Assembly: GCF_947498175.1 (NCBI RefSeq)
Contig: NZ_CANMJB010000001.1
Span: 62,001-126,000, forward strand
Reading direction: 5' to 3'
DNA length: 64,000 bases
From: an uncultured Algimonas sp.
GTDB taxonomy: Bacteria > Pseudomonadota > Alphaproteobacteria > Caulobacterales > Maricaulaceae
The notes below the pieces were generated by a model that saw only the letters and a list, made by a program, of their open reading frames with translations, was not told the DNA's origin and searched no databases. Numbering within the stretch: the stretch's first letter is position 1; every line of letters begins with the position of its first letter. Both the position numbers and the translations under genes were made by a program. This document shows, piece by piece, positions 24,965 to 33,992 of the stretch.

Positions 24965-25759
24965 ATGCGCCAATATCTCGATCTGCTCCGACATGTGATG
25001 GACAACGGCACCGACCGGATGGATCGGACCGGGACCGGCACGCGGGGCGTGTTCGGCCATCAGATGCGCTTCACACTGGGCGACGGCTTTCCGATGGTCA
25101 CGACCAAGAAGCTGCACCGCAAATCCATCGTCCACGAGCTGCTCTGGTTCATCGCGGGCGATACCAACGTCAAGTATTTGCAGGACAATGGCGTGCGGAT
25201 CTGGGACGAATGGGCCGGTGCAGACGGCGATCTCGGCCCGGTCTACGGCAAGCAATGGCGCCGCTGGGAGGGGCCGGACGGCAAGGTCATCGACCAATTG
25301 TCCCAGGTGATCGAGAATATCCGGACCAACCCCTATTCGCGCCGCCACATCGTGTCGGCCTGGAACCCGGCCGATGTGGACGAGATGGCTTTGCCACCGT
25401 GCCACACCATGTTCCAATTCTTCGTCGCGTACGGACGGCTATCCTGCCAGCTTTATCAGCGCAGCGCGGACATCTTCCTCGGCGTGCCGTTCAATATCGC
25501 CAGCTATGCGCTGCTGACGCACATGGTCGCGCAAGTCTGCGACCTGGAAGCGGGCGACTTCGTACACACGTTCGGTGACGCGCATATCTATCACAACCAT
25601 TTCGAGCAGGTGCGGGAGCAGTTGACGCGAGAGCCTAAGGCGTTGCCGAGGCTGGAACTGAACCCGGATGTGCGCGAGATCGGGAACTTCACCTATGCCG
25701 ATGTGACGTTGACAGGCTATGACGCGCATCCGAATATCGCGGGGAAGGTGGCGGTTTAG
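24965..25759 (+). CDS. thyA: Thymidylate synthase (ThyA)
   Basis: 264 residues, the standard ThyA length. The active-site cysteine is in [12 protein letters not shown]; folate/dUMP residues are in [20 protein letters not shown] and [10 protein letters not shown]. It converts dUMP to dTMP using methylene-THF and yields dihydrofolate, which FolA (2.1 kb downstream, same strand) recycles. It is separated from the amidohydrolase by 54 bp. In the 185-bp gap downstream I see no gene; a GCGATCGC palindrome is present. Confidence 0.97.
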   Translation: MRQYLDLLRHVMDNGTDRMDRTGTGTRGVFGHQMRFTLGDGFPMVTTKKLHRKSIVHELLWFIAGDTNVKYLQDNGVRIWDEWAGADGDLGPVYGKQWRRWEGPDGKVIDQLSQVIENIRTNPYSRRHIVSAWNPADVDEMALPPCHTMFQFFVAYGRLSCQLYQRSADIFLGVPFNIASYALLTHMVAQVCDLEAGDFVHTFGDAHIYHNHFEQVREQLTREPKALPRLELNPDVREIGNFTYADVTLTGYDAHPNIAGKVAV

Positions 25760-25944
25760 GAAAAGGGTGTAACGGGCATCCACGACCCGCATTCCTTAGC
25801 GATCGCTCTTACCAACCCAATCGGTGCGCCCGGCTTCAACTCTTCCTGTAAATCACATCGGAAGAAGAGAGGCTGCATGGTCAAACGGCCAAAGCGAAGT
25901 CTAAACGCAAACGTGTGCCTCGACTTTTTTGCGCCACCCCACCC

Positions 25945-26286
25945 TTAGGCTTTCTTCACGAACTCCGTCTTCAGTTTCATCGCGCCGATTCCGTCGATCC
26001 TGCAGTCGATGTCGTGATCCTCGTCGATCAGGCGGATGATGCGCACCTTGGTGCCGACCTTAACGGTCTTGGACGTGCCTTTGACTTTCAGGTCCTTGAT
26101 CAGCGTGACGTTGTCGCCGTCTTCGAGGATGTTGCCGTTCGCGTCGCGGTAAACCTTTTCGGAACTCTTGGACGGCGCGGCGTCGGCCGCCGCCCATTCA
26201 TGCGCGCATTCCGGACAGATGAGCAGCGGGCCGTCTGGATAGACATAGTCGGAGCCGCATTCGGGGCAGGGTGGAGTGTCGGTCAC
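25945..26286 (-). CDS. PhnA/YjdM family zinc-ribbon protein
   Basis: 113 residues beginning at GTG 26286, which overlaps the HAD gene stop by 4 nt (GTGA). The track shows one 446-codon frame here, but only its 3' part is this gene. The N-terminal zinc ribbon is [10 protein letters not shown] and [10 protein letters not shown]; the C-terminal PhnA domain is [16 protein letters not shown] and [12 protein letters not shown]. Despite the name, the family (YjdM) is not shown to act in phosphonate use and its role is unclear. It is the last gene of the VUT-HAD-PhnA unit. Confidence 0.88.
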   Translation of the reverse strand: MTDTPPCPECGSDYVYPDGPLLICPECAHEWAAADAAPSKSSEKVYRDANGNILEDGDNVTLIKDLKVKGTSKTVKVGTKVRIIRLIDEDHDIDCRIDGIGAMKLKTEFVKKA

Positions 26287-27233
26287 GAACGAGCCTTTGC
26301 GTCGGACGGGGAGACGCGCTTGAACAAGGAGACGAGGACCCGGATCGAGATCAGCAGCAAGGCGGGCCAGATACTGACGGAAGCGAGCAGTCCCAGCCCG
26401 GCGGCGGCGAGTCCGACATAGGCCGCAGCCGCGAAGGGGACGGATAGCGTCCCGGTCGCGACGGGATTGTCCAGCCCGGCACGTTTGCGCGTCCGGTCCT
26501 CCGGCACATTCTTGAGCATGCGACCGACGTTGCGCGCCAGGAACAGTGTCGCCAGCGACAATGCGAGGATGAGCGTGTCGCGCGACGACAGGCCGATAAA
26601 CACCGTCGCCAGCAGGATCGGCAGAAGCACGACCAGCAACTTCCACAACTCCAGACCGCGCAACAGCAGGGGCAAGGCGTCCATGGGCGACGATCGCTCG
26701 ATCAGGATATCGACCGGTAGGCCCGCAGCTGTTTCCGTTAAGTCGGTCCCGGGCGGCGGTCGTATGCCAAAACCTTCTTGCGCCGCTTCCCATACAGCGA
26801 AGTCCTGCGTGCTGTTTCCGGCATAGTCGAACCCGTCCGGGAAACGGTCGCGCAGGAAAGCGGCCTTGTTCGCGGATGTCATATTGTAGGTCGGACTCGT
26901 CCCGAAGGCGCCATCGATGAAATCGTGACGCGCCGCTAGGCGCTGCACCAGACTGTCTTCTGATCCGCTGCACAGATAGACGGACCGCCCGTCCGCCTTG
27001 GCCTGTTTGGCCAGCGCGACGATGGCCGGTTCGAGCGGTTGGGGGTCCTGCAAAAGACGGTCGCCGATCCGCGCGACCATCGCCTGCTTCATGGCCGGCT
27101 TGTCGCGTAGTCCGAGACTTAGATATTGCAGAGCGCGCGCAGGGTCGCGCCGCACCGCCTCCCATACCATTTCGTGGGTCAGGTCGTTCTTCAGAAACGT
27201 GCCGTCGACGTCGAGGATCAGCGGTCGGGTCAT
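26283..27233 (-). CDS. HAD-type phosphatase fused to a degenerate half UbiA membrane domain
   Basis: 316 residues. The N-terminal HAD domain (about 1-185) has motif [11 protein letters not shown], motif II as CSGSEDS, and a late DYAGNSTQD motif where the usual GDS/GDG stands. The C-terminal part (about 195-305) has four hydrophobic helices resembling the first half of UbiA prenyltransferases, as in HAD-UbiA fusions of about 480 residues. The Asp-rich prenyl-diphosphate motif expected after helix 2 reads [13 protein letters not shown], and the second half is absent. Prenyltransferase activity is therefore unlikely. It overlaps both neighbours by 4 bp. Confidence 0.75.
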   Translation of the reverse strand: MTRPLILDVDGTFLKNDLTHEMVWEAVRRDPARALQYLSLGLRDKPAMKQAMVARIGDRLLQDPQPLEPAIVALAKQAKADGRSVYLCSGSEDSLVQRLAARHDFIDGAFGTSPTYNMTSANKAAFLRDRFPDGFDYAGNSTQDFAVWEAAQEGFGIRPPPGTDLTETAAGLPVDILIERSSPMDALPLLLRGLELWKLLVVLLPILLATVFIGLSSRDTLILALSLATLFLARNVGRMLKNVPEDRTRKRAGLDNPVATGTLSVPFAAAAYVGLAAAGLGLLASVSIWPALLLISIRVLVSLFKRVSPSDAKARS

Positions 27234-27823
27234 GTGGAAGGTCGCTCCGCCTGTTTCCGTTCATAGGGGGCTTTGTCCACGACACTTCTCTCCATCGTGC
27301 GGCGGATCAGCCACCAGATCGCCAGCGCGCCGACCATTTTGCCGCCAATGCTCATCACTATGTTGGGCAAGGTGAATTGACCATCGCGGATCGCTTCGGC
27401 GCCGAGCAGAAAGATCGACGTATCGACCGGCGCGGCGAGGGCCGAGGATAGAAGCACCCGGGTGGAGAGCTTGAGGCGGGTAAAGGTGAACACCGCCCAG
27501 TCCACTAGTTCCGACACGGCGAAGGCCGCACCGGACGCCAAGGCCAGCTCGCCGCCTGCCGTCGCCCAGGTCAGGCCGAGCGCCACCGCCATGGCCAGCA
27601 GCACCCAATGGCCGATCTCGCGCTGGGCGAAATCCCGGGCCACGAGGACCAGCCCGGTGACGATCGTGACGGGATTGAACGCCCAGCCCAAGCCCGGCAA
27701 CGCCACCATCGGCGCCCAGGTGAAACTCCAGTTTATGAAAGGGATGAGCAGCACATAGACCAGTGTCACGACCACGGCGCGGGTCGGGGCGGAAAACGGC
27801 TCCGTTCTGGCATGGGTGGACAT
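27230..27823 (-). CDS. VUT family membrane protein (queuosine-precursor-transporter-like)
   Basis: 197 residues with about six predicted membrane segments. The pattern [20 protein letters not shown], then [10 protein letters not shown], then [16 protein letters not shown] matches the VUT (YhhQ/preQ0 transporter) family. YhhQ itself carries queuosine precursors; this shorter divergent member may carry something else. It is the first gene of a tight three-gene unit (4-bp overlap with the HAD gene) and is divergent from folA with 44 bp between starts. Confidence 0.8.
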   Translation of the reverse strand: MSTHARTEPFSAPTRAVVVTLVYVLLIPFINWSFTWAPMVALPGLGWAFNPVTIVTGLVLVARDFAQREIGHWVLLAMAVALGLTWATAGGELALASGAAFAVSELVDWAVFTFTRLKLSTRVLLSSALAAPVDTSIFLLGAEAIRDGQFTLPNIVMSIGGKMVGALAIWWLIRRTMERSVVDKAPYERKQAERPST

Positions 27824-27867
27824 GACGGCCCTATACGCCGCCGCCGCCGCGCTGTAACCCTTTCGTC

Positions 27868-28422
27868 ATGACGCTATCTGGAAAACCCGTTCTGGCCGCC
27901 ATCGTCGCGCGGTCCACCAACGGGGTGATCGGTCGCGACGGAGATTTGCCGTGGCGGCTGCGCTCCGACCTGAAGCATTTCAAACGGGTTACGATGGGCA
28001 AGCCGTGTCTGATGGGTCGCAAGACCTGGGAGAGCCTGCCGTTCCCGCTGCCCGGCCGCCCCAATCTTGTGCTGACCCGCAATGCGGACTATTCGGCCGA
28101 TGAGGCAGAAGTGTTTACGGACCTGTCACAGATGGTGGGCCGCGGCGCCGAGCTGGCCGGGGGGACGGGCGCGGACGAAATCATGGTTATCGGCGGCGCG
28201 CAGCTCTACAGGGTGCTATTGCCCTGGACGGACCGGATCTACGAGACCGAGGTCGCCGCCACGGTCGATGGCGATGCCCGTTTTCCGAAGTTACCCGACA
28301 GAGACTGGACCGTGAAAAGCGAAACGAAACATTCGGCCGGACCGGGCGACGACCACGCTTTCGTCGTGCGCGTGCTGGAGCGCCACCGGAAATCGTCATC
28401 TGTCGCAGCGAAGTCGTCTTGA
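27868..28422 (+). CDS. folA: Dihydrofolate reductase
   Basis: 184 residues. Substrate and NADPH motifs: NGVIGRDGDLPW (with the conserved Trp), the catalytic acidic residue in RSDLKHFK, MGRKTWESLP and VIGGAQLY. It reduces dihydrofolate to tetrahydrofolate, regenerating the cofactor consumed by ThyA. It is divergent from the VUT gene and 50 bp upstream of hflK on the same strand. The last 15 residues are basic and less conserved. Confidence 0.95.
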   Translation: MTLSGKPVLAAIVARSTNGVIGRDGDLPWRLRSDLKHFKRVTMGKPCLMGRKTWESLPFPLPGRPNLVLTRNADYSADEAEVFTDLSQMVGRGAELAGGTGADEIMVIGGAQLYRVLLPWTDRIYETEVAATVDGDARFPKLPDRDWTVKSETKHSAGPGDDHAFVVRVLERHRKSSSVAAKSS

Positions 28423-28472
28423 AAGGTTTCAACCGCTTCGCCACATAGGGGCGGATTCGATGGAGACCTTGA

Positions 28473-29615
28473 ATGGCTGACAACAATTCACCCTGGGGCC
28501 CCAAAGGGGGTTCCGGCGACAAGGGCAACTCGCCTTGGGGCAGCGGCAAACGCCCCGGGTCCACGGGCGGACCCGACCGCTCCGCTGACCTCGACAATGT
28601 CATCGAAGGCTTCAAGACCCGAGTGAAGAAACCGGGTGGCCCGCGCCGCCCCGGCGGCGGAGGCGGAGGCGGCGGCAATATCGGCGATTTCCGGATCGGG
28701 CCTTTGGGTCCCCTGGGGATAGCGCTGGCCGTGGGTGCCGTCCTGCTGCTTTCGACGTCTGTCTATACGGTCGACCAGACCGAGCGCGCGCTCGTGCTGC
28801 GCTTCGGCGATTACGAGCGTACGGCTTTGCCGGGGCTGAACTTCAAGCTGCCCAGTCCGATCGAGACGACCTACAAGCAGGAAACCGAAATCATCCGGCG
28901 TGACGACATCGGCGGAAACGACTTCGCGTCGCTCATGCTGACGGGCGACGAGAATATCGTGGACATCGACTTCACGGTCCTGTGGCGCATCAACGATCTC
29001 GCCAACTACTTTTTCGAGGTGGACGATCCCGCCCAGGCCGTCCGCGCCGTCGCCGAAAGCGCGATGCGCGAAGTCGTGGGCCAGAGCGAGTTGCAGCTGA
29101 TCATCACGACCGACCGGCTCGCCATCACGACTGCCGTGCGCGACCTGATGCAGGAAACGCTGGATGAATACAAAGCCGGTGTCCGCGTCGTGGAGGTGCA
29201 GTTGCAGAAAGCCGATGCGCCGGACCAGGGGGGCGTGGTCGATGCCTTCCGCGACGTCGAGGATGCGGGCCAGGAAGCCGAGACGACCATCAACCAGGCC
29301 GTCGCCAGCCAGAACACGATCGTTCCCGAGGCTCGTGGCCAGGCCGCTCAGATCCTGCAGGACGCACAAGCCTATCGCGACCGGGTGATCGCGGAAGCCG
29401 AAGGTGAGGCCGAGCGTTTCAACCTGATCTACGAGGAATACAGAAAGGCGCCGGTCGTGACACGCCAGCGTATGTATCTGGAGACCATCGAGGACGTCTA
29501 CGGGAGTGGCGACACCATCATTCTGGACGATAATGCCGGGTCCGGCGTCGTTCCCTATCTGCCGCTCGACCAGCTCAGCAATCGCAACAATCCACCCCGC
29601 ACGGGAGGCCAATGA
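28473..29615 (+). CDS. hflK: HflK, FtsH-regulating membrane protein
   Basis: 380 residues. The N-terminal cytoplasmic region is rich in Gly, Pro and Trp (SPWGPKGG, then a run of glycines) before one membrane helix (about 83-102). An SPFH/prohibitin domain (about 105-290) and a coiled-coil C-terminus follow. HflK with HflC forms a large cage in the inner membrane around the FtsH protease. The stop overlaps the hflC start. The HflK-HflC-DUF2065-DegP order links membrane-protein quality control with periplasmic proteolysis. Confidence 0.94.
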   Translation: MADNNSPWGPKGGSGDKGNSPWGSGKRPGSTGGPDRSADLDNVIEGFKTRVKKPGGPRRPGGGGGGGGNIGDFRIGPLGPLGIALAVGAVLLLSTSVYTVDQTERALVLRFGDYERTALPGLNFKLPSPIETTYKQETEIIRRDDIGGNDFASLMLTGDENIVDIDFTVLWRINDLANYFFEVDDPAQAVRAVAESAMREVVGQSELQLIITTDRLAITTAVRDLMQETLDEYKAGVRVVEVQLQKADAPDQGGVVDAFRDVEDAGQEAETTINQAVASQNTIVPEARGQAAQILQDAQAYRDRVIAEAEGEAERFNLIYEEYRKAPVVTRQRMYLETIEDVYGSGDTIILDDNAGSGVVPYLPLDQLSNRNNPPRTGGQ

Positions 29616-30511
29616 TGAAAAATCCGCGTCTCATCATGCTCGCCGTTCTCGGCGGGCTCATTATTCTGGCGATCTTCGCCTCGCTCTTCACGGTCGAAGA
29701 GCATGAACAGGCCATCGTCTTCCAGTTCGGCGAAGCCCAGCGCGTCGAGAACCCTTGGGGAGAAGAGGCCGATGCCGGGCTCAAGGTGAAAACACCGTTC
29801 ATCGAGAATGTGGTCTATCTTTCGCGCCGCAATCTCGAGGTGGATCTGCGTCCGGTCGAGCTGCTGGCGTCCGACCAGGAGCGTCTCGTTGTGGATGCCT
29901 TCGTGCGCTATCGCATCATCGACGCCATTCGTTTCTATGAAACGCTGCGCAACGAAGCCGGCGCGCAAAATCAATTGCAGACCATCTTCGACTCGACCCT
30001 GCGCGATGTGCTGGGCCGGGCAACCCAACCGGAGATCATTTCGACACGGCGTTCTGAGCTGATGGCGGAAATCCAGTCGGTGGCGGACGCTGTCGCCGAG
30101 CAGGAAAATCTGGGCATCGACATCATCGATGTGCGCATCAAACGCGCCGACTTGCCTGAAGCCAACTATCAACGCGTGTTCGACCGCATGGTGTCGCAGC
30201 GGACGTTGGAGGCCAATCTGCTACGCGCTGAAGGTCTGGAACGCGCCCGCGAAATCCGTGCGACGGCCGAACGCCAGGCGACCGTCATCCAAGCCGAGGC
30301 CCAGAAACAGGCCGAGATCATCCGAGGCGAGGGCGATGGTCGCCGCAACGCGATCTATGCCGCCGCCTTTGAACAGGATCCGGAATTCTTCGCCTTCTAC
30401 CGGTCCATGGAGGCCTACCGCCGCGGACTGGGAGAGCGATCGACCTTCGTCTTGTCCCCTGACTCCGACTTTCTCGGCTATCTCGACAACCAGATGGGCT
30501 CGCGCCGCTAG
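29612..30511 (+). CDS. hflC: HflC, partner of HflK
   Basis: 299 residues. A single N-terminal membrane helix (about 6-24, LIMLAVLGGLIILAIFASLF) is followed by an SPFH domain (EEHEQAIVFQFGE onward) and an Ala/Glu-rich coiled coil. The end of the sequence (FFAFYRSMEAYRRGL) is characteristic of HflC. The ATG overlaps the hflK stop. It works in the HflKC complex that modulates FtsH. Confidence 0.94.
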   Translation: MMKNPRLIMLAVLGGLIILAIFASLFTVEEHEQAIVFQFGEAQRVENPWGEEADAGLKVKTPFIENVVYLSRRNLEVDLRPVELLASDQERLVVDAFVRYRIIDAIRFYETLRNEAGAQNQLQTIFDSTLRDVLGRATQPEIISTRRSELMAEIQSVADAVAEQENLGIDIIDVRIKRADLPEANYQRVFDRMVSQRTLEANLLRAEGLERAREIRATAERQATVIQAEAQKQAEIIRGEGDGRRNAIYAAAFEQDPEFFAFYRSMEAYRRGLGERSTFVLSPDSDFLGYLDNQMGSRR

Positions 30512-30517
30512 TCCGGC

Positions 30518-30724
30518 GTGAGTGTCGCGACGGTCCTGCTCCTCGTCTTCGGGGGCGCGCTCGCCATCGAGGGCATTGCCTGGGCGTTGGCGCCCGATGC
30601 CATGCGGCGCGCCTACGATCAGGCAATGTCGATGCTGGATGGGCGCAGCCTCGCCAATATGGGGCTGCTCAGCGCTGCGCTCGGCCTGCTGCTGATCTGG
30701 ATCGGCATCCGGCTGCATTCATAG
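30518..30724 (+). CDS. DUF2065 small membrane protein (YjeT-like)
   Basis: 68 residues from a GTG start 6 bp after hflC. Two hydrophobic helices (about 4-24 and 47-66) with the family signature EGIAWALAPDAMRRAY and LGLLLIWIGI. YjeT/DUF2065 proteins sit after hflKC in many proteobacteria; the function is unknown, probably an accessory of the HflKC complex. The position supports the family call. Confidence 0.88.
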   Translation: MSVATVLLLVFGGALAIEGIAWALAPDAMRRAYDQAMSMLDGRSLANMGLLSAALGLLLIWIGIRLHS

Positions 30725-30815
30725 GGCTTTGACACGTGTGTCTGACTGAAACGTCATGCGCCAGCGGCGTCAGGCCGTCTTGGCAAAAGCGGCCCCTTGC
30801 CCCACAGTCGCGGTC

Positions 30816-32219
30816 ATGATCCGACCGCTTCTTCTCGCTTTCGCGCTTTCCATAACGTCTGTTTCCAGTGTCCATGCCCGTCCGGCGCCGGACGGGTTCG
30901 TGGAGCTGACGAAGCGTCTGTCGCCCGCCGTCGTCAACATCTCCACCGCGCAGACCGTGGAGTTCGGTGACGAAGATCTTCCCGCCTTTCCTGAAGGCTC
31001 GCCTTTGGAACGGTTCAACGACTTTTTTGGCAACCGGCCCGGTCGCGACGGTCGCGTTTCACGGTCGCTCGGGTCGGGTTTCGTCATCGACGCAGACGGG
31101 CATATCGTCACCAACAATCACGTCATCGAAGGCGCGGACCTGATCGAAGTGACCTTTCCGAACGGCGATGCCTACGAGGCCGACTTGATCGGTCGCGATC
31201 CGGCGACCGACATCGCCGTGCTGAAGATCGAGACGGGCGATGCACTGCCTTTCGTGCCGTTCGGCGATTCGGATGCGGCCGAAGTGGGGGAGTGGGTAAT
31301 CGCCATCGGCAATCCTCTCGGCTATTCCGGATCGGTCACGGCCGGGATCATCTCGGCCCGCAACCGGGACATCTCCGCCGGCAACTATGACGACTTCATC
31401 CAGACGGATGTCGCCATCAACCAAGGCAATAGCGGGGGTCCGCTATTCAACATGGACGGCGAAGTAATCGGCGTGAACACCGCAATCATCTCGCCGACCG
31501 GCTATTCCATCGGCTTGTCCTTCTCCGTGCCGAGCGACCTGGCGCGGAGCGTCTCCAGCCAGTTGATCGAATTCGGCGAAACGCGGCGTGGCTATCTGGG
31601 CGTGCGCACGCAGGAAGTGGACCGTGACATTGCGCAGGCCTACGGACTCGACGCACCGCGCGGCGCGCTTATCAGCGCGGTTCTATCGGACGGCCCGGCG
31701 GAAAAGGCGGGGCTGGAGCGCGGCGACCTGATCACGCGGATCGGCGACCGCGACATCGCCGACACACGCGCCCTGTTCCGCGTCGTCGCCGAAAGCGGGA
31801 TCGATGAAGATGTGGGCGTTGAATATGTCCGCCGCCGGAACACTCGCACAACGACGGTTCGGATCGAAGAGCTGGAAGAGGAACTCTCGGTCGAGGAACG
31901 TCTCGAACTCGACGTCGAGACCGGCAAGGCGGAACGTACGGTCGGCGGTCTGTCGGTCGAAGGGTTGAGTGCCGACGTGCGCCGCACCAACCGGATCCGG
32001 CCGGACGTGCAAGGCGTGCGGGTCGTCGATGTGGAGCGCCGGTCTCGCGCTTCGGGTAAGATCCTCAGGGGCGATATCATCGAGGAAGTCGGCTTCGAAC
32101 CGGTCGCGACCCCGGAAGCCTTCGAAAAAGCGATGCAAGCCGCCATCGAAGCGGGCGAGCCTGTGACGCTGTTGATCAATCGCGGCGGCAATTACATCAT
32201 CTATGCGCTGAACACCTAG
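30816..32219 (+). CDS. degP: Periplasmic Do-type serine protease (DegP/HtrA)
   Basis: 467 residues from ATG 30816, which gives a signal peptide (MIRPLLLAFALSITSVSSVHA). Trypsin-like domain with catalytic His in VTNNHVIEGADL, Asp in ATDIAVLKIE and Ser in INQGNSGGPLFN. Two PDZ domains follow (about 255-345 and 370-460). It degrades or refolds misfolded envelope proteins. The 3' end overlaps the convergent serB by 4 bp. A DegQ or MucD name would fit equally well. Confidence 0.94.
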   Translation: MIRPLLLAFALSITSVSSVHARPAPDGFVELTKRLSPAVVNISTAQTVEFGDEDLPAFPEGSPLERFNDFFGNRPGRDGRVSRSLGSGFVIDADGHIVTNNHVIEGADLIEVTFPNGDAYEADLIGRDPATDIAVLKIETGDALPFVPFGDSDAAEVGEWVIAIGNPLGYSGSVTAGIISARNRDISAGNYDDFIQTDVAINQGNSGGPLFNMDGEVIGVNTAIISPTGYSIGLSFSVPSDLARSVSSQLIEFGETRRGYLGVRTQEVDRDIAQAYGLDAPRGALISAVLSDGPAEKAGLERGDLITRIGDRDIADTRALFRVVAESGIDEDVGVEYVRRRNTRTTTVRIEELEEELSVEERLELDVETGKAERTVGGLSVEGLSADVRRTNRIRPDVQGVRVVDVERRSRASGKILRGDIIEEVGFEPVATPEAFEKAMQAAIEAGEPVTLLINRGGNYIIYALNT

Positions 32220-33085
32220 TCGCAAAATTCCTCGTCGGAATATCCTTGAAAGTACAAAGCGCTATGCAGGCTGGTTAAAGCGATCGCGCTATGCGCGGCT
32301 GCGGCCACGGCCGGCTTGGCCCGATAGGCCAGACCCAGACCGGCGGCTTTGATCATCGCCAGATCGTTTGCGCCGTCGCCGATGGCGAGGGCGCGCGAAG
32401 GATCGCCGTCGCAAATCTCCATAAGGGCCTCCCGCTTTGCTTCGCGACCCAGGATCGGGTGCTCGACCTCTCCGGCTAGCACGCCGTCCTGTTCGATCAG
32501 GACGTTGGCCCGGTGACCGTCGAACCCGCAGGCTTCCGCTACGCGCGATGTAAAGAATGTGAAGCCGCCCGACACGATCAGCGTCTTCGCCCCCTGCGCC
32601 CGCATGGTCCGAGCGAGTGTCCGCGCGCCGTCATTCAGATGGATGCGCTCGTCGTAACAGGTTTGCAGCACGTTCGTGGGCACCCCTTTCAGCAGGGAGA
32701 CCCTCTCATCCAGCGCGCTTTCGAACCCGATTTCGCCGCGCATGGCGCGTTCCGTGATTTCCGAGACGCGGTCCTTCACGCCGGCGAAGGCCGCCAATTC
32801 GTCGATGCATTCCTGTCCGATCAGAGTGCTGTCCATGTCGCAGACCAGGACGGAGCGGCGGCGATTGCCGTCGGGTTGGACGCAGACATCGCCGCGAACT
32901 TTGGCAGCCTGCAAGACGGCGCGCGCATCCGCACTGTCATGTGCGGTGGTAAGGCCCTCGATGGCGCGGCCGGGCGACAGGATACGACTGTCGCGCAAGC
33001 CGAGCGCGCTGGCGCCGGCGGCCAGCTGGTCGCCGCTCTCTTGCGGCAGGACAAGCGTGGCGATCTGGTCTAGGGGCGACGACAT
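32216..33085 (-). CDS. serB: Phosphoserine phosphatase
   Basis: 289 residues from ATG 33085; earlier in-frame starts run into miaA. HAD motifs: DMDSTLIGQECIDELA (nucleophile Asp), VSGGFTFF (motif II), and GDGANDLAMIKAAG (motif IV). It catalyses the last step of serine synthesis. An N-terminal stretch of about 80 residues resembles the degenerate ACT-like part of bacterial SerB. Its start codon shares the palindrome CATG with the miaA start on the other strand, so each gene's 5' control must lie within the other. Confidence 0.94.
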   Translation of the reverse strand: MSSPLDQIATLVLPQESGDQLAAGASALGLRDSRILSPGRAIEGLTTAHDSADARAVLQAAKVRGDVCVQPDGNRRRSVLVCDMDSTLIGQECIDELAAFAGVKDRVSEITERAMRGEIGFESALDERVSLLKGVPTNVLQTCYDERIHLNDGARTLARTMRAQGAKTLIVSGGFTFFTSRVAEACGFDGHRANVLIEQDGVLAGEVEHPILGREAKREALMEICDGDPSRALAIGDGANDLAMIKAAGLGLAYRAKPAVAAAAHSAIALTSLHSALYFQGYSDEEFCD

Positions 33086-33992
33086 GATTGAGCTCGAGTT
33101 GGACAGTCCGGTCATATGTATCGCAGGGCCCACGGCCAGCGGCAAGTCGGACTATGCCGTGCGGGTCGCCAAAGCGGTGGACGGAGAGATCGTCAATGCG
33201 GACGCGCTGCAGGTCTACGCCGATTTGAAGATCCTGTCGGCCCGACCCCGAGCCGACGAAATGGACGGCGTTCCGCATCATCTTTTCGGACACATATCCG
33301 GCGGCACAGCCTATTCGACCGGGGAATGGGTCCGCGATGTCGTGCCGGTTCTTTCAGCCATTGCAGGACGAGGGCGAGTGCCGGTGATCGTCGGTGGAAC
33401 GGGGCTCTATTTTCAGGCTCTCTTGCAAGGGCTGGCCGACATCCCACCGGTTCCCGATCACATCGAAGGAGAAGTTTCCGGTATTGATATTAACGATTTG
33501 CGAGAAGAAGCTCAAGCCGTCGATCCGATCGCCACGGCTCGCATCCTCGGTGATGATCCGCAGCGTTTGGGACGCGTTGTCGGTGTCTGGCGCGCGACGG
33601 GCCGCGCCTTGTCCGACTGGCAAGCCGACACGCGTCCGGTCTTGCGTGCAGAGCGGATCTTCCGCGCCGTCATCCTTCCCGATCGCAAAGCGCTCTATGC
33701 CCGTATCGACGCCCGCTTCGACCGCATGATCCAGGCGGGCGCGCTGGACGAAGCGCGCACCGTGGTAGCGAGCGTCGGTCGCAACCGGTCTCCCATGCTC
33801 AAGGCAATCGGCCTGTCGCACTTGCTGTCATATCTCGACGGCGGCTGTGATTTGGAAACCGCCATCCAAACGGCCAAACGCGATAGCCGCCGGCTCGCGA
33901 AACGGCAGATGACCTGGTTCCGCAATCGGTGCCGCGACTGGTCTGTTCTGGCAACCGATGAAGACAAGGACGAATTTCTGGCCTCCCTATGA
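33084..33992 (+). CDS. miaA: tRNA dimethylallyltransferase
   Basis: 302 residues from ATG 33084; the track's 438-codon frame extends antisense into serB and is not real. The P-loop is GPTASGKSDYA, followed by VNADALQVY and the substrate loop GGTGLYFQALLQGL; ERIFRAVILPDRKALYARID lies near the dimethylallyl site. It adds the isopentenyl group to A37 of tRNAs reading UNN codons. GGGGCG precedes the start. The stop overlaps the TVP38 gene by 4 bp. Confidence 0.95.
   Translation: MIELELDSPVICIAGPTASGKSDYAVRVAKAVDGEIVNADALQVYADLKILSARPRADEMDGVPHHLFGHISGGTAYSTGEWVRDVVPVLSAIAGRGRVPVIVGGTGLYFQALLQGLADIPPVPDHIEGEVSGIDINDLREEAQAVDPIATARILGDDPQRLGRVVGVWRATGRALSDWQADTRPVLRAERIFRAVILPDRKALYARIDARFDRMIQAGALDEARTVVASVGRNRSPMLKAIGLSHLLSYLDGGCDLETAIQTAKRDSRRLAKRQMTWFRNRCRDWSVLATDEDKDEFLASL

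Noticed and set aside
25877-25948. 23-codon + strand ORF after thyA with an AGAGAGG site
   Set aside because: Very short, overlaps the phnA stop, no recognisable features.
25945-27285. 446-codon minus-strand ORF in the track
   Set aside because: Only its 3' part encodes PhnA; the rest runs out of frame through the HAD-UbiA gene.
28668-28676. Glycine-run in hflK as a possible frameshift or repeat
   Set aside because: Gly-rich N-termini are normal in alphaproteobacterial HflK and the frame is intact.
32676-33083. N-terminal extension of the miaA ORF
   Set aside because: It is antisense to serB; MiaA homology starts at ATG 33084.
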